Below, piece by piece: positions 7,819-16,269 of a stretch of 64,000 nucleotides of DNA (position 1 is its first letter; the number at the start of each line of letters is the position of its first letter). The position numbers and the translations under genes were made by a program. The notes under the pieces were generated by a model. It was given only the letters and a program-made list of their open reading frames with translations. It was not told the origin of the DNA and did not search any database. Source of the DNA: JAJZIH01 sp021785265 (GTDB lineage Bacteria > Pseudomonadota > Gammaproteobacteria > JAKAQQ01); the NCBI GenBank assembly GCA_027338645.1, contig DAHWSH010000056.1, positions 1 to 64,000 of the forward strand, read 5' to 3'.

Positions 7819-10217
7819 GTCATGCCTCCCGTCGACATCGGGAAATCCAACTCCAGAACCCCCCAGCTCGGTCCCCAACCGACCGCACTCTCGGTTCCGG
7901 AATCCAGCCAGACGGTCCCACGGGGCAGACGGTCACTCAGCGCCACTTTGAGCACAGCGGCCTCGGGCTTTCCTGCCGGGCGCACCGGGGTTCCCGGCTG
8001 AACTCCCTGTTCTCGGGCATCATCCGGATGCATGAACAGTGAGCGAGAGCGGCGCGCCAGCGGCGTCTGCTGAAGCGGGATCGACCGGCGGACGTAGGGG
8101 TCGGTCCCATAGACGGCCCGTCGTCCCATCCGGTAGGGAAAGCGGACAAGTGGAGGAACGGGTCCGTCTTCGGTCTTCGCGACGCCGGCTTGGGAACCCC
8201 TCACGGGGTAGCGCTCGCGTGCCCTGATTTCCTCGAGCACATCCTGTCGCCGATCGTAGCTGAAACCGGAAAGACCCAGTCGTTGTCCCAGCACCGTGAG
8301 GATTTTCCATCCACTTCGGGCATCCCCCCAGGGTGGAACCATGGCTTCGAAGCTTTGTTCCTCGCCGGAAAGATCAATATAGGTTCCACCCGTCTCCGGA
8401 ATCGCTGCAAGCGGCAGGATCACCGAGGCATGGGCCGCGTGGGAGGGGGCGAGCCAGCTCGCGAAAACCAGAAGTTCCGACGCCTGGGCGATGGCCTGAA
8501 GTGCCCGATCCCCGTCCCAGAGATCGTATTCCGGTTCAACACCAAACAGGGAATAGAGTTTTTTCGGTTGATCGAAGAGGCCGGGCAGTGACTCTCCTCG
8601 ATCAGGCCACAGCCGGGCGACCTGTTCCGCCCCCACCGCATTGGCTCCCGCCGGCAGATCAACAAGCCGCGCCCCAGAGGCTTTCGACAGGGCCACCGTC
8701 AGGGCTCGGATCCGGCTGCCTTCCGGATGGGCTTCGACCAGCTCCCCCAGAACGAGAACCGCTTCAGGACCCGCGGAGAGGATTTCACCGAGCAGATCGA
8801 GTTCCGTGGGCGAAAGATGCGACCGCTCGGCCCAAGACGTCGCCCAAGCCAGAGGGCCCTTAAAGCTCCCGGGATTGACCTTCTCCACCAGTGCCGCAAG
8901 CGCCGCCACTTGCCCCCAGGGACCGAGCGGCCGATCGAAAAGAAGTGGCAGGCGGCTTTCAAACTGAACGGGATTCAGGGCGGCGAGACGTGCGCCTGCT
9001 CCTGCGGCACGCCGGAGTCTCCAGCTGATCAACGGGTACTCTGAACGGAGATCAGTCCCGATCAAAAGAACGCCTTTCCGGCTTTCCCACTCGTCCCCCG
9101 AGAGGACACCGGGCACCTCTGCCCGCGCTCCCCTCGGTTCATCCCGGAAATCCGCCCGGTACAGACGGGCATCAATGTTGCGAACCCCGAGACCGCGCAA
9201 CAGCTTCTCGTAGAGATAAAGCTCCTCGAGTGTGGCCTGCGGAGAGATCAGGGCACCGACGGAGTCCGGCCCCTCCCGGGACACAGCCTCCGTCATTTTA
9301 TTTGCGCAGATGTCCAGTGCCTCGTCCCACGAAGCCTCCCGGAGTTCGCCGTCCGCCCTCACCCGAGGCGTGCCCAGCCGATCCTCGTGATAAAGACCGG
9401 CATAACTGAAACGATCCCGGTCTGACAGCCAGGTTTCATTGCGCCCCGCAGCGGGCCGGGGCACAACCCGCATGAGGCGCCCCCGCAATGTATGCCCGTA
9501 AAGATTCGATCCCATGGCATCATGAGCGGAAATGCCGGGCAGCGCGAGGAGTTCCCAGCTCCGTGCCGCAAACCGGAAAGGCTTCGAGTTGAGTGCGCCC
9601 ACTGGGCACAGGTCGATGATGTTGCCGGACAGTTCCGAGGTGATTTCTCCAGCAAGAAAGCTTTTCACGGCGGACCGTTCCCCCCGACCGACGATGGCGA
9701 GCTCCTGGGCGCCAGCCACTTCCTCGAGAAAACGCACGCAACGGGAACAAAAAATGCAGCGGGTCATATCGGTGCTGACCAGGGAACCCAGGCTCTCATC
9801 GGCAATGACCCGCTTGGGCTCCTCATAGCGCGAATGATCAAAACCATAGCCCATGGCCAGATCCTGGAGCTCGCACTCTCCGCCCTGGTCACAGACCGGG
9901 CAGTCCAGGGGGTGGTTGATCAGCAGGAACTCCATGGTCGCCCGCTGGGAATGGAGTGCCCCATCCGATTGGGTTCTGACACACATCCCTTCGGTCACCG
10001 GGGTCGCACAGGCCGGCAGCGGCTTGGGCGCTTTTTCAACCTCGACCAGGCACATCCGGCAGTTCGCCGCGATCTTGAGGTGCGGGTGGTAACAAAACCG
10101 GGGAATGTAAATTCCCGCCCGGTCTGCCACCTGGATAATCATTTCTCCCGGGCGGGCTTCGCAGGCCACCCCGTTGATCTCCAGGTGGACGGTTTTGGGT
10201 GTCACGTGAGCGTTCAT
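7815..10217 (-). CDS. nuoG: NADH-quinone oxidoreductase subunit G
   Basis: Iron-sulfur subunit of the peripheral arm, 800 residues. The N-terminal [2Fe-2S] domain has CYHPHLKIAANCRMCLVEVE near residue 40. It is followed by the His-containing cluster region (HPLDCPVCDQGGECELQD near residue 100) and CIFCSRCVRFLEEV near residue 150. The remainder is the molybdopterin-oxidoreductase-like domain, which is non-catalytic in complex I. ATG 10215-10217 gives the usual N-terminus (MNAHVTPKTVHLEINGV) and overlaps the nuoF stop; the open frame upstream is probably not translated. Confidence 0.96.
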   Translation of the reverse strand: MNAHVTPKTVHLEINGVACEARPGEMIIQVADRAGIYIPRFCYHPHLKIAANCRMCLVEVEKAPKPLPACATPVTEGMCVRTQSDGALHSQRATMEFLLINHPLDCPVCDQGGECELQDLAMGYGFDHSRYEEPKRVIADESLGSLVSTDMTRCIFCSRCVRFLEEVAGAQELAIVGRGERSAVKSFLAGEITSELSGNIIDLCPVGALNSKPFRFAARSWELLALPGISAHDAMGSNLYGHTLRGRLMRVVPRPAAGRNETWLSDRDRFSYAGLYHEDRLGTPRVRADGELREASWDEALDICANKMTEAVSREGPDSVGALISPQATLEELYLYEKLLRGLGVRNIDARLYRADFRDEPRGARAEVPGVLSGDEWESRKGVLLIGTDLRSEYPLISWRLRRAAGAGARLAALNPVQFESRLPLLFDRPLGPWGQVAALAALVEKVNPGSFKGPLAWATSWAERSHLSPTELDLLGEILSAGPEAVLVLGELVEAHPEGSRIRALTVALSKASGARLVDLPAGANAVGAEQVARLWPDRGESLPGLFDQPKKLYSLFGVEPEYDLWDGDRALQAIAQASELLVFASWLAPSHAAHASVILPLAAIPETGGTYIDLSGEEQSFEAMVPPWGDARSGWKILTVLGQRLGLSGFSYDRRQDVLEEIRARERYPVRGSQAGVAKTEDGPVPPLVRFPYRMGRRAVYGTDPYVRRSIPLQQTPLARRSRSLFMHPDDAREQGVQPGTPVRPAGKPEAAVLKVALSDRLPRGTVWLDSGTESAVGWGPSWGVLELDFPMSTGGMT

Positions 10218-11536
10218 GCGACCGACCGGATCAAGGAAGCCTTTTCCGCCTTCTGGAACGGACAACCCTTTTGGTTGATGTGGGCTTCGAACTCCGGAGC
10301 AAAATGCTGGAGAAAGCTCCAGACGGGCATGGCGGCCGCATCTCCCAGTGCGCAGATCGTCCGTCCCTCGATGTTGTGTGCCACCTTCACGAGACGGTCC
10401 AGATCCTGGAGTTGACCCCGCCCAGCCTCAATATCGCGGACCATCCGGTAGAGCCAGCCGGTTCCTTCCCGGCACGGGGTGCACTGGCCGCAGGATTCGG
10501 AATAATAAAACCGGCTGATCCGTTCCAGCACCCCGACCATGCAGGTCGTCTCGTCCATGACGATGACCGCACCGGAGCCCAGGAGGGATCCCGCCCGTTT
10601 GATACTGTCATAATCCATCCGCGTCTCCATCATGACTTCTCCGGGGAGCACGGGGACTGAAGAGCCCCCCGGGATCACCGCCTTGAGCTGGTGTCCCGAA
10701 CGGATGCCGCCCGCCCGCTTCAGCAGGTCCACAAACGGGGTGCCCAGCGGAACTTCATAGTTGCCCGGGTGCGTAACGTGGCCGGTCACCGAAAAGATCT
10801 TGGGCCCTCCGGCCCCTGGCAGCCCCATGTTGAGAAACCACTGGGCGCCCTCACGCAGGATGCCGGGAACGGATGCCAGGGTCTCTGTGTTGTTGATCGT
10901 GGTGGGTGCCCCGTAGAGCCCAAAAGAGGCCGGGAACGGCGGCTTGAAACGCGGGAATCCCTTCTTGCCCTCGAGGGATTCCAGGAGGGCGGTCTCCTCC
11001 CCGCAGATGTAGGCTCCAGCCCCGAGGTGGATCCGGAGATCGACCGTAATCCCGCTGCCACCCAGGTTTTCCCCCAGGTAGCCTGCAGCATAGGCCTCCT
11101 CTACCGCCGTCCGGAATCGATGGTACGGTTCATCCTGAAACTCGCCGCGGATATAGTTGTATCCCACCCGCGCACCCATCGCATAACAGGCAATGGCCAT
11201 GCCCTCGACGAGTGCATGCGGGTTGAACCGGAGGATGTCCCGATCCTTGCAGGTCCCCGGTTCACTCTCGTCCGAATTGCAGACCAGATACTTGGGTCCG
11301 GGGTGGGAAGCGGGCATGAAGCTCCACTTGACGCCCGTGGGGAAACCCGCCCCCCCACGCCCCCTCAGGCCCGACTGCTTGACTTGCTCGATGAGGGTAG
11401 CTGGAGCCGGCCGCTCGGTCAGGATTTTTTTCCAGGCCTGATAGCCTCCCAATCGGTGGTAGGTATCGAGGCTCCAGGACTCAGGTTCGCCGAGCGTGGC
11501 GTAGCAGAGCGGTCCCACGTGGCTATCGCCAGTCAC
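10214..11536 (-). CDS. nuoF: NADH-quinone oxidoreductase subunit F (FMN, NADH site)
   Basis: NADH-oxidising subunit, binding FMN and cluster N3. Visible are the glycine-rich nucleotide/FMN segment LRGRGGAGFPTGVKWSF near residue 65, YICGEETALLESLEG near residue 180, and the [4Fe-4S] region ESCGQCTPCREGTGW near residue 350. The start is a GTG (complement of 11534-11536) that overlaps the nuoE stop as GTGA. This gives 440 residues, the family length, whereas upstream ATGs would add unrelated sequence read from inside nuoE. Confidence 0.96.
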   Translation of the reverse strand: MTGDSHVGPLCYATLGEPESWSLDTYHRLGGYQAWKKILTERPAPATLIEQVKQSGLRGRGGAGFPTGVKWSFMPASHPGPKYLVCNSDESEPGTCKDRDILRFNPHALVEGMAIACYAMGARVGYNYIRGEFQDEPYHRFRTAVEEAYAAGYLGENLGGSGITVDLRIHLGAGAYICGEETALLESLEGKKGFPRFKPPFPASFGLYGAPTTINNTETLASVPGILREGAQWFLNMGLPGAGGPKIFSVTGHVTHPGNYEVPLGTPFVDLLKRAGGIRSGHQLKAVIPGGSSVPVLPGEVMMETRMDYDSIKRAGSLLGSGAVIVMDETTCMVGVLERISRFYYSESCGQCTPCREGTGWLYRMVRDIEAGRGQLQDLDRLVKVAHNIEGRTICALGDAAAMPVWSFLQHFAPEFEAHINQKGCPFQKAEKASLIRSVA

Positions 11537-12024
11537 TCGAGAGACTCCAGAATTTCGTCCACCCGTTCCGGGGTGAGGTGTTCGTAATAGATGTGATCGA
11601 CCATCATCATGGGCGCTCCGGCGCAGGCCGCGAGACATTCCTCTTCCGGCTTGAGGTAGATTTTTCCATCTGCCGTCGCCTGTCCAGGACGGATTCCAAG
11701 ACGTTTTTCAAGATGATCCAGGATCATGCCACAACCGCACAGCATGCAGGATACGTTGGTGCAAACCGAAACGCTGTGCCGGGCAGTTGGCTTGAGTTCG
11801 TACATGGAATAGAACCGGGCCACCTCCTCGACCGCCACCGGTGGCAGTCCGAGGTATTCGGCAACGGCGAGGAGGGATTCGGGCCGGATCCATCCCCCCT
11901 CATGCTCCTGGACGATGCGCAATGCCGCCAAAGTGGCGGAACGACGACCTTCCGGCGGATACTGGGCTATCCAGTGATCGATTTCGTGGCAGATTTCCGG
12001 GCTCAGGGTCGTCGGTTGGTTCAC
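11533..12024 (-). CDS. nuoE: NADH-quinone oxidoreductase subunit E, [2Fe-2S]
   Basis: Thioredoxin-like subunit holding cluster N1a next to NuoF. The four cluster cysteines are visible in CTNVSC near residue 87 and EECLAACAGAP near residue 127, within 163 residues. The start is GTG (complement of 12022-12024), overlapping the nuoD TGA. An in-frame upstream ATG is absent, so the GTG is well supported. Confidence 0.96.
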   Translation of the reverse strand: MNQPTTLSPEICHEIDHWIAQYPPEGRRSATLAALRIVQEHEGGWIRPESLLAVAEYLGLPPVAVEEVARFYSMYELKPTARHSVSVCTNVSCMLCGCGMILDHLEKRLGIRPGQATADGKIYLKPEEECLAACAGAPMMMVDHIYYEHLTPERVDEILESLE

Positions 12025-13274
12025 CGGTCGATCTCCCCGAAAACGATATCCTGGGTGCCGATGATAGCCACGAGATCCGGAATCATGTGGCCACGGGCCA
12101 TCTCGTCCAGGGCGGCCAGATGGGCGAACCCCGCTGCCCGGATCTTGAGGCGGTAGGGTTTGTTGGCTCCGTCGGACACGAGATAGATGCCGAATTCCCC
12201 TTTCGGGTGCTCAACCACGGCATAGGTCTCGCCCGCCGGCACGGTATAGCCTTCCGTAAACAGTTTGAAGTGGTGGATCAGCGCTTCCATGTCATGCTTC
12301 ATGACCGTGCGCGGCGGCGGAGCAATCTTGTAGTCATCGAGGATCACCGGCCCCGGATGAGCCACGAGCCAGTCCAGGCATTGACTGACGATCCGGTTGG
12401 ACTGGCGCATCTCCTCGATCCGCACCAGATAACGGTCGTAGCAGTCCCCTTCACGGCCAATGGGAATGTCGAACTCGAGATCCGGATAAACCTCATAGGG
12501 TTGCGTCCGGCGGAGATCCCAGGCGATTCCCGAACCGCGAAGCATGGGACCACTGAACCCAAGCTGGAGGGCGCGTTCCGGGCTGACCACACCGATCCCG
12601 ACGGTCCGCTGTTTCCAGATCCGGTTATCCGTGAGGAGGTTCTCAAACTCGTCGATGCGCCCGGGCAATCGTCCCGTGAAGTCCCGGATGAAATCGATCA
12701 GGGATCCACCGCGATTGCGATTACGTTCCCCCTGTTCCTTTTTCGACCGCCATCGGGAAGGCGCATGCTGGGGCATGCGATCAGGCAGGTCGGCATGAAC
12801 TCCGCCCGGACGATAGTAGGTCGCATGCAGGCGAGCTCCCGAAACCGCCTCGTACATATCCATGATGTCTTCACGTTCGCGGAACGCATACAAAAACACG
12901 CTCATGGCCCCGATATCCAGGGCATGGCTACCGAGCCAGAGCAGGTGGTTGGTGATGCGGGTCAGTTCATCGAAAAGCACGCGGATGTAGCGGGCCCGAA
13001 TGGGAATCTCGATTCCCAGCAGTCTTTCAATGGCCAGGACGTAAGCATGCTCGTTGACCATCATGGAGACATAATCCAGACGGTCCATATAACCGATGCT
13101 CTGGTTAAACGGCTTGCTTTCGGCCAACTTCTCAGTGGCCCGATGCAGCAGCCCGATATGGGGGTCGACCTTGCGGATCACCTCCCCATCCATCTCGAGC
13201 ACCAGCCGCAATACCCCATGGGCCGCCGGATGCTGCGGACCGAAGTTCATGGTATAGCTCTGGATTTCAGTCAT
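12021..13274 (-). CDS. nuoD: NADH-quinone oxidoreductase subunit D
   Basis: 49-kDa-type subunit that lines the quinone site with NuoB and NuoH. The 417-residue product begins MTEIQSYTMNFGPQHPAAHG and carries the quinone-loop GPQHPAAHGVLRL, the GSHALDIGAM region and the C-terminal ATLDEMA/GTQDIVFGEIDR end that corresponds to the hydrogenase large-subunit remnant. ATG 13272-13274 was chosen by family N-terminus. It overlaps the last eight bases of nuoC. nuoC and nuoD are separate genes here, not the fused nuoCD of enterobacteria. Confidence 0.97.
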   Translation of the reverse strand: MTEIQSYTMNFGPQHPAAHGVLRLVLEMDGEVIRKVDPHIGLLHRATEKLAESKPFNQSIGYMDRLDYVSMMVNEHAYVLAIERLLGIEIPIRARYIRVLFDELTRITNHLLWLGSHALDIGAMSVFLYAFREREDIMDMYEAVSGARLHATYYRPGGVHADLPDRMPQHAPSRWRSKKEQGERNRNRGGSLIDFIRDFTGRLPGRIDEFENLLTDNRIWKQRTVGIGVVSPERALQLGFSGPMLRGSGIAWDLRRTQPYEVYPDLEFDIPIGREGDCYDRYLVRIEEMRQSNRIVSQCLDWLVAHPGPVILDDYKIAPPPRTVMKHDMEALIHHFKLFTEGYTVPAGETYAVVEHPKGEFGIYLVSDGANKPYRLKIRAAGFAHLAALDEMARGHMIPDLVAIIGTQDIVFGEIDR

Positions 13275-13986
13275 GGGTCGGTTCCTTCTTCCCCGGATCC
13301 GTCCCTTCATAGCGGGCATCGTTGCGGATGACCCTCGGCACCAGGGTCCTCGGCGTAATGCTGACCGGCTCATAGATCACTCGCCCCGACTCGGGGTCGT
13401 AGCGCACCTCGATCTCGCCGGACAGGGGAAAGTCTTTCCGGAAGGGATGGCCGATAAAGCCGTAGTCGGTCAGAATCCGGCGCAGATCCGGATGCCCTTC
13501 GAATAGAATCCCAAATAGATCAAAAACTTCTCTCTCAAACCAGTCCGCTGAAGCCCAGATCCCGGTGAGCGAAGGAATCACGGGTGGGCGATCGGTGGGC
13601 AGGGCCACCTTGAGGCGAAGCCGCTCATTCCGGCTGACCGAGAGAAGGTGGTAAACCACCTCGAAACGTCCGTCCGGTTGCGGGTGAACCTCGGGATCTT
13701 GAACCACCACCCGGGCACGACTGAAACCGGTTCCAGTGGCTGTCTCCGTCACCCACTCTTCTTTTCCGTAGGCCAAATAATCGACCGCAGTCACATCCAT
13801 CAACTGTTCAAAGTGGAACCGGGAATCCGCCTGGAGCGTCCGGGCCACGTCAAGGAGCGTTTCGGGGGAGAGCGCCCAGCTCACCTCACCCAAGGCCGAA
13901 CGGCTGACTTGGGCTTCCGGCCATTGAGACCGGATCATTCCGCACAGTTCCTGCCCCTCGTCCGCAGTCCCGTCCGCCATGACCAT
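13267..13986 (-). CDS. nuoC: NADH-quinone oxidoreductase subunit C
   Basis: 30-kDa-type subunit of the peripheral arm, 239 residues. The diagnostic segment ASADWFEREVFDLFGILFEG, followed by HPDLRRILTDYGFIGHPFRKDFP, is near residues 150-190. ATG 13984-13986 shares its A with the nuoB TGA (TGATG). A second in-frame ATG two codons later is equally possible. Confidence 0.96.
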   Translation of the reverse strand: MVMADGTADEGQELCGMIRSQWPEAQVSRSALGEVSWALSPETLLDVARTLQADSRFHFEQLMDVTAVDYLAYGKEEWVTETATGTGFSRARVVVQDPEVHPQPDGRFEVVYHLLSVSRNERLRLKVALPTDRPPVIPSLTGIWASADWFEREVFDLFGILFEGHPDLRRILTDYGFIGHPFRKDFPLSGEIEVRYDPESGRVIYEPVSITPRTLVPRVIRNDARYEGTDPGKKEPTHD

Positions 13987-14483
13987 CAACCGACCGGCGC
14001 CTTTTGGCGCCGGATTTTCCTTTGGAGCTGCAGAATGCCGTAGATCAAGGCTTCCGCAGTGGGAGGGCATCCCGGAACATAGACATCAACCGGAATGATC
14101 CGGTCACAACCCCGGACCACGGAATAGGAATAGTGGTAATAGCCGCCCCCATTGGCACAGGAGCCCATTGAAATAACCCACTTGGGCTCGGGCATCTGGT
14201 CATAGAGCCTTCGGAGAGCGGGAGCCATCTTGTTCACCAAAGTCCCGGCGACGATCATGACATCGGACTGACGGGGACTCGGCCGGAAAATCACCCCGAA
14301 CTGGTCGAGATCGTAACGGGCAGCACCTGCATGCATCATCTCGACCGCACAGCAGGCGAGCCCGAAAGTCATCGGCCAGAGCGAGCCCGTTCGGGCCCAG
14401 TTGACCAGTGCATCGAGGGTGGTCGTGGCATAACCCTGGTTACCAAATCCCTCCAAGGCTTCAGGCAACTGCTGGGCGCTCAT
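13986..14483 (-). CDS. nuoB: NADH-quinone oxidoreductase subunit B (cluster N2)
   Basis: Carries cluster N2, the electron donor to quinone. The cluster ligands are visible: tandem cysteines in MTFGLACCAVEMMHAG near residue 40, GSCANGGGYY near residue 105 and VDVYVPGCPPTAEAL near residue 135. ATG 14481-14483 overlaps the nuoA TGA and gives 165 residues. A second ATG two codons upstream (14487-14489) is possible. Confidence 0.97.
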   Translation of the reverse strand: MSAQQLPEALEGFGNQGYATTTLDALVNWARTGSLWPMTFGLACCAVEMMHAGAARYDLDQFGVIFRPSPRQSDVMIVAGTLVNKMAPALRRLYDQMPEPKWVISMGSCANGGGYYHYSYSVVRGCDRIIPVDVYVPGCPPTAEALIYGILQLQRKIRRQKAPVG

Positions 14484-14836
14484 TCCCATTCGAGCCCTCC
14501 TTTGCCCCACTCGTAGAAGAATCCCACGACGAGCACGAGGAGAAACAACATCATGGCTCCGAATCCCGGCCATCCGATCCGGCCCAGCGCCACAGCCCAG
14601 GGAAACAGGAAGGTGATCTCCAGATCAAACAGGATGAAAAGAATGGCCACGAGGTAATAGCGCACCTCGAACTTCATGCGGGCATCTTCGAAGGCCTCGA
14701 ATCCGCATTCGTAGGGTTGGGCTTTCGTGGCATCCGCCCGTTTCGGGCCCAGCAGAAACCCAAGGGTGAGGAGTGCCCCGCCGATCACGATGCCGACCAT
14801 GAGATAAACCAGAACGGTGAGGTAGTTGGGCAACAT
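14480..14836 (-). CDS. nuoA: NADH-quinone oxidoreductase subunit A
   Basis: Three-helix membrane subunit, 118 residues, first gene of the 14-gene nuo operon. The TM1-2 loop includes KAQPYECGFEAFEDARMKFE, the NuoA signature with the conserved Cys. ATG at 14834-14836 is preferred over the adjacent upstream TTG. The gene begins about 110 bp downstream of tRNA-Leu; a promoter in that gap is possible, but I found no convincing -35/-10 pair. Confidence 0.96.
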   Translation of the reverse strand: MLPNYLTVLVYLMVGIVIGGALLTLGFLLGPKRADATKAQPYECGFEAFEDARMKFEVRYYLVAILFILFDLEITFLFPWAVALGRIGWPGFGAMMLFLLVLVVGFFYEWGKGGLEWE

Positions 14837-14947
14837 CAAATCCGGCCGCGGGAACCCGGGGTTCGTCCCCTATTTTAACCGAACCGGGTCGTTTTGTTTG
14901 CCCGATTCCGGCGCAGCGTCACCGGTTTTGATTGACGGATTCCATTC

Positions 14948-15032
14948 TGGTGCCGACGGTGAGACTCGAACTCACACGGCTTTCGCCACCGCCCCCTCAA
15001 GACGGCGTGTCTACCAATTCCACCACGTCGGC
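14948..15032 (-). tRNA. tRNA-Leu(GAG)
   Basis: An 85-nt type II tRNA with encoded CCA (14948-14950), a long variable arm, acceptor GCCGACG/CGTCGGC and D-loop AATTGGTAGACACGC. The anticodon loop reads UUGAGGG, giving anticodon GAG for CUC/CUU codons. It lies between secG and nuoA on the same strand, a common proteobacterial arrangement, so it is probably cut from a longer transcript. Confidence 0.95.
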
Positions 15033-15039
15033 CAAACCG

Positions 15040-15447
15040 TCAGCGACCGGAACCTCCCGCGGGAGAAGCCGGCGTTGCCCGGCGCGGCGTCGGTACCTCT
15101 GGCGATGGTTTCAAAGGTGCCGGACGGCCAGCCGGATGGATCGGGGCCTGTGTCGGTGCGGGAGCGGGATGGCTGGATTTCACACCCGAAACCAGGCTCG
15201 GCGCCGAGGGTCCTGCCGTCTGGGTCAGGTAAGTCAGTGCCACACAGTTGGCAAAGAAGAGCAGGGCCGCAATGGCCGTGGTCCGGCTCAGAAAGTTCGC
15301 CGCCCCACGGGCACCGAACACCGTCCCCGACGCTCCCGAACCGAACCCTGCGCCGGCATCGGCACCCTTGCCATGCTGCAACATAATGGTGACGAGCAGG
15401 ACAGCCGCCAGGATAAACTGAAAAGCGGTCAACAATTTCAGGAGCAT
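15040..15447 (-). CDS. secG: Preprotein translocase subunit SecG
   Basis: Small inner-membrane partner of SecYE that assists protein export. Helix 1 covers residues 5-25 (LTAFQFILAAVLLVTIMLQ), followed by the typical Gly/Ser-rich loop with the FGSGASGTVFGARGAANFLS signature, then helix 2 near residues 57-76. At 135 residues it exceeds the common 75-115, because residues 80-135 form a Pro/Ala-rich low-complexity tail. It ends 7 bp before the mature 5' end of tRNA-Leu. Confidence 0.93.
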   Translation of the reverse strand: MLLKLLTAFQFILAAVLLVTIMLQHGKGADAGAGFGSGASGTVFGARGAANFLSRTTAIAALLFFANCVALTYLTQTAGPSAPSLVSGVKSSHPAPAPTQAPIHPAGRPAPLKPSPEVPTPRRATPASPAGGSGR

Positions 15448-15483
15448 TTCGAACTGGTTCCCCCTTCAAACTTTTGGGCTCGT

Positions 15484-16269
15484 TCAATCGAGAGCCCGGA
15501 TCAAGGACCGACACAAGTCGGCACAGGATTCAGGATCTACTGACGAGCCTCCGACGAGAAGGCCATCGACCGCTTCCAAGGCAATGAGCGAAGCCGCATT
15601 GGCCAGGCTGACACTGCCCCCATAAAGAAGCCGAGGCTGGATGTCAATTGTAGCATTGAGCCCTGCCCAATGGCTACGGATCCCGGCAAGAACCACCTCG
15701 ATCAGATCCGGGGTGGCCGCCTGACCCGTACCGATCGACCAGACCGGCTCATAGGCAATCCATAAAGCAGACGCCGAGGACAGGCTAGCTACGCCCTCCA
15801 GGACCCCGAGCTGGCGCTTCAAAACGCGGTCGGTCTCACCTGCATCCCGCTCGTTTTCGGTTTCTCCGATACAGAGCACCGGCGACAGCCCAGCCGCCAG
15901 GCAGCAGGCCAGTTTCCGGGACACCATCTCGTCCGTCTCGCCAAAAATCCGCCGCCGTTCCGAATGCCCGATCAAGGCATACCGGGCACCGGCTTCAGCC
16001 AGCATGGTGGCACCGATTTCTCCGGTATAGGCTCCCTGTTCCCACGCGGCGACGTTCTGGGCGCCCAGCGTCACCCGGGACGGATGACCCGCGAGTCGTG
16101 ACCGGGCCCGTTCCATCCAGAGCGCCGGAGGCATCAAAATAATGTCGAGCCGCCCTTCCTCGGCGAGTGGGGTCATGGTCTCAATCCAGGCCTCCACACT
16201 CTCAGCGCATCCGTTGAGTTTCCAATTGGCAATCATCACCTTGCGCCGACGCGAAGGGTCTGCGGTCAT
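15484..16269 (-). CDS. tpiA: Triose-phosphate isomerase
   Basis: Interconverts dihydroxyacetone phosphate and glyceraldehyde-3-phosphate in the cytoplasm. The 261-residue TIM barrel shows the active-site Asn/Lys in ANWKLNG (N15, K17), catalytic His102 in IGHSERR, catalytic Glu174 in AYEPVWSIGTG and the phosphate-binding LYGGSV and GLLVGGSS loops. ATG overlaps the glmM stop (ATGA), and secG follows 36 bp later. Confidence 0.97.
   Translation of the reverse strand: MTADPSRRRKVMIANWKLNGCAESVEAWIETMTPLAEEGRLDIILMPPALWMERARSRLAGHPSRVTLGAQNVAAWEQGAYTGEIGATMLAEAGARYALIGHSERRRIFGETDEMVSRKLACCLAAGLSPVLCIGETENERDAGETDRVLKRQLGVLEGVASLSSASALWIAYEPVWSIGTGQAATPDLIEVVLAGIRSHWAGLNATIDIQPRLLYGGSVSLANAASLIALEAVDGLLVGGSSVDPESCADLCRSLIRALD

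Noticed and set aside
11841..13331. Open frame of 496 codons on the plus strand
   Set aside because: Antisense to nuoE/nuoD, both certain. No ribosome site or domain.
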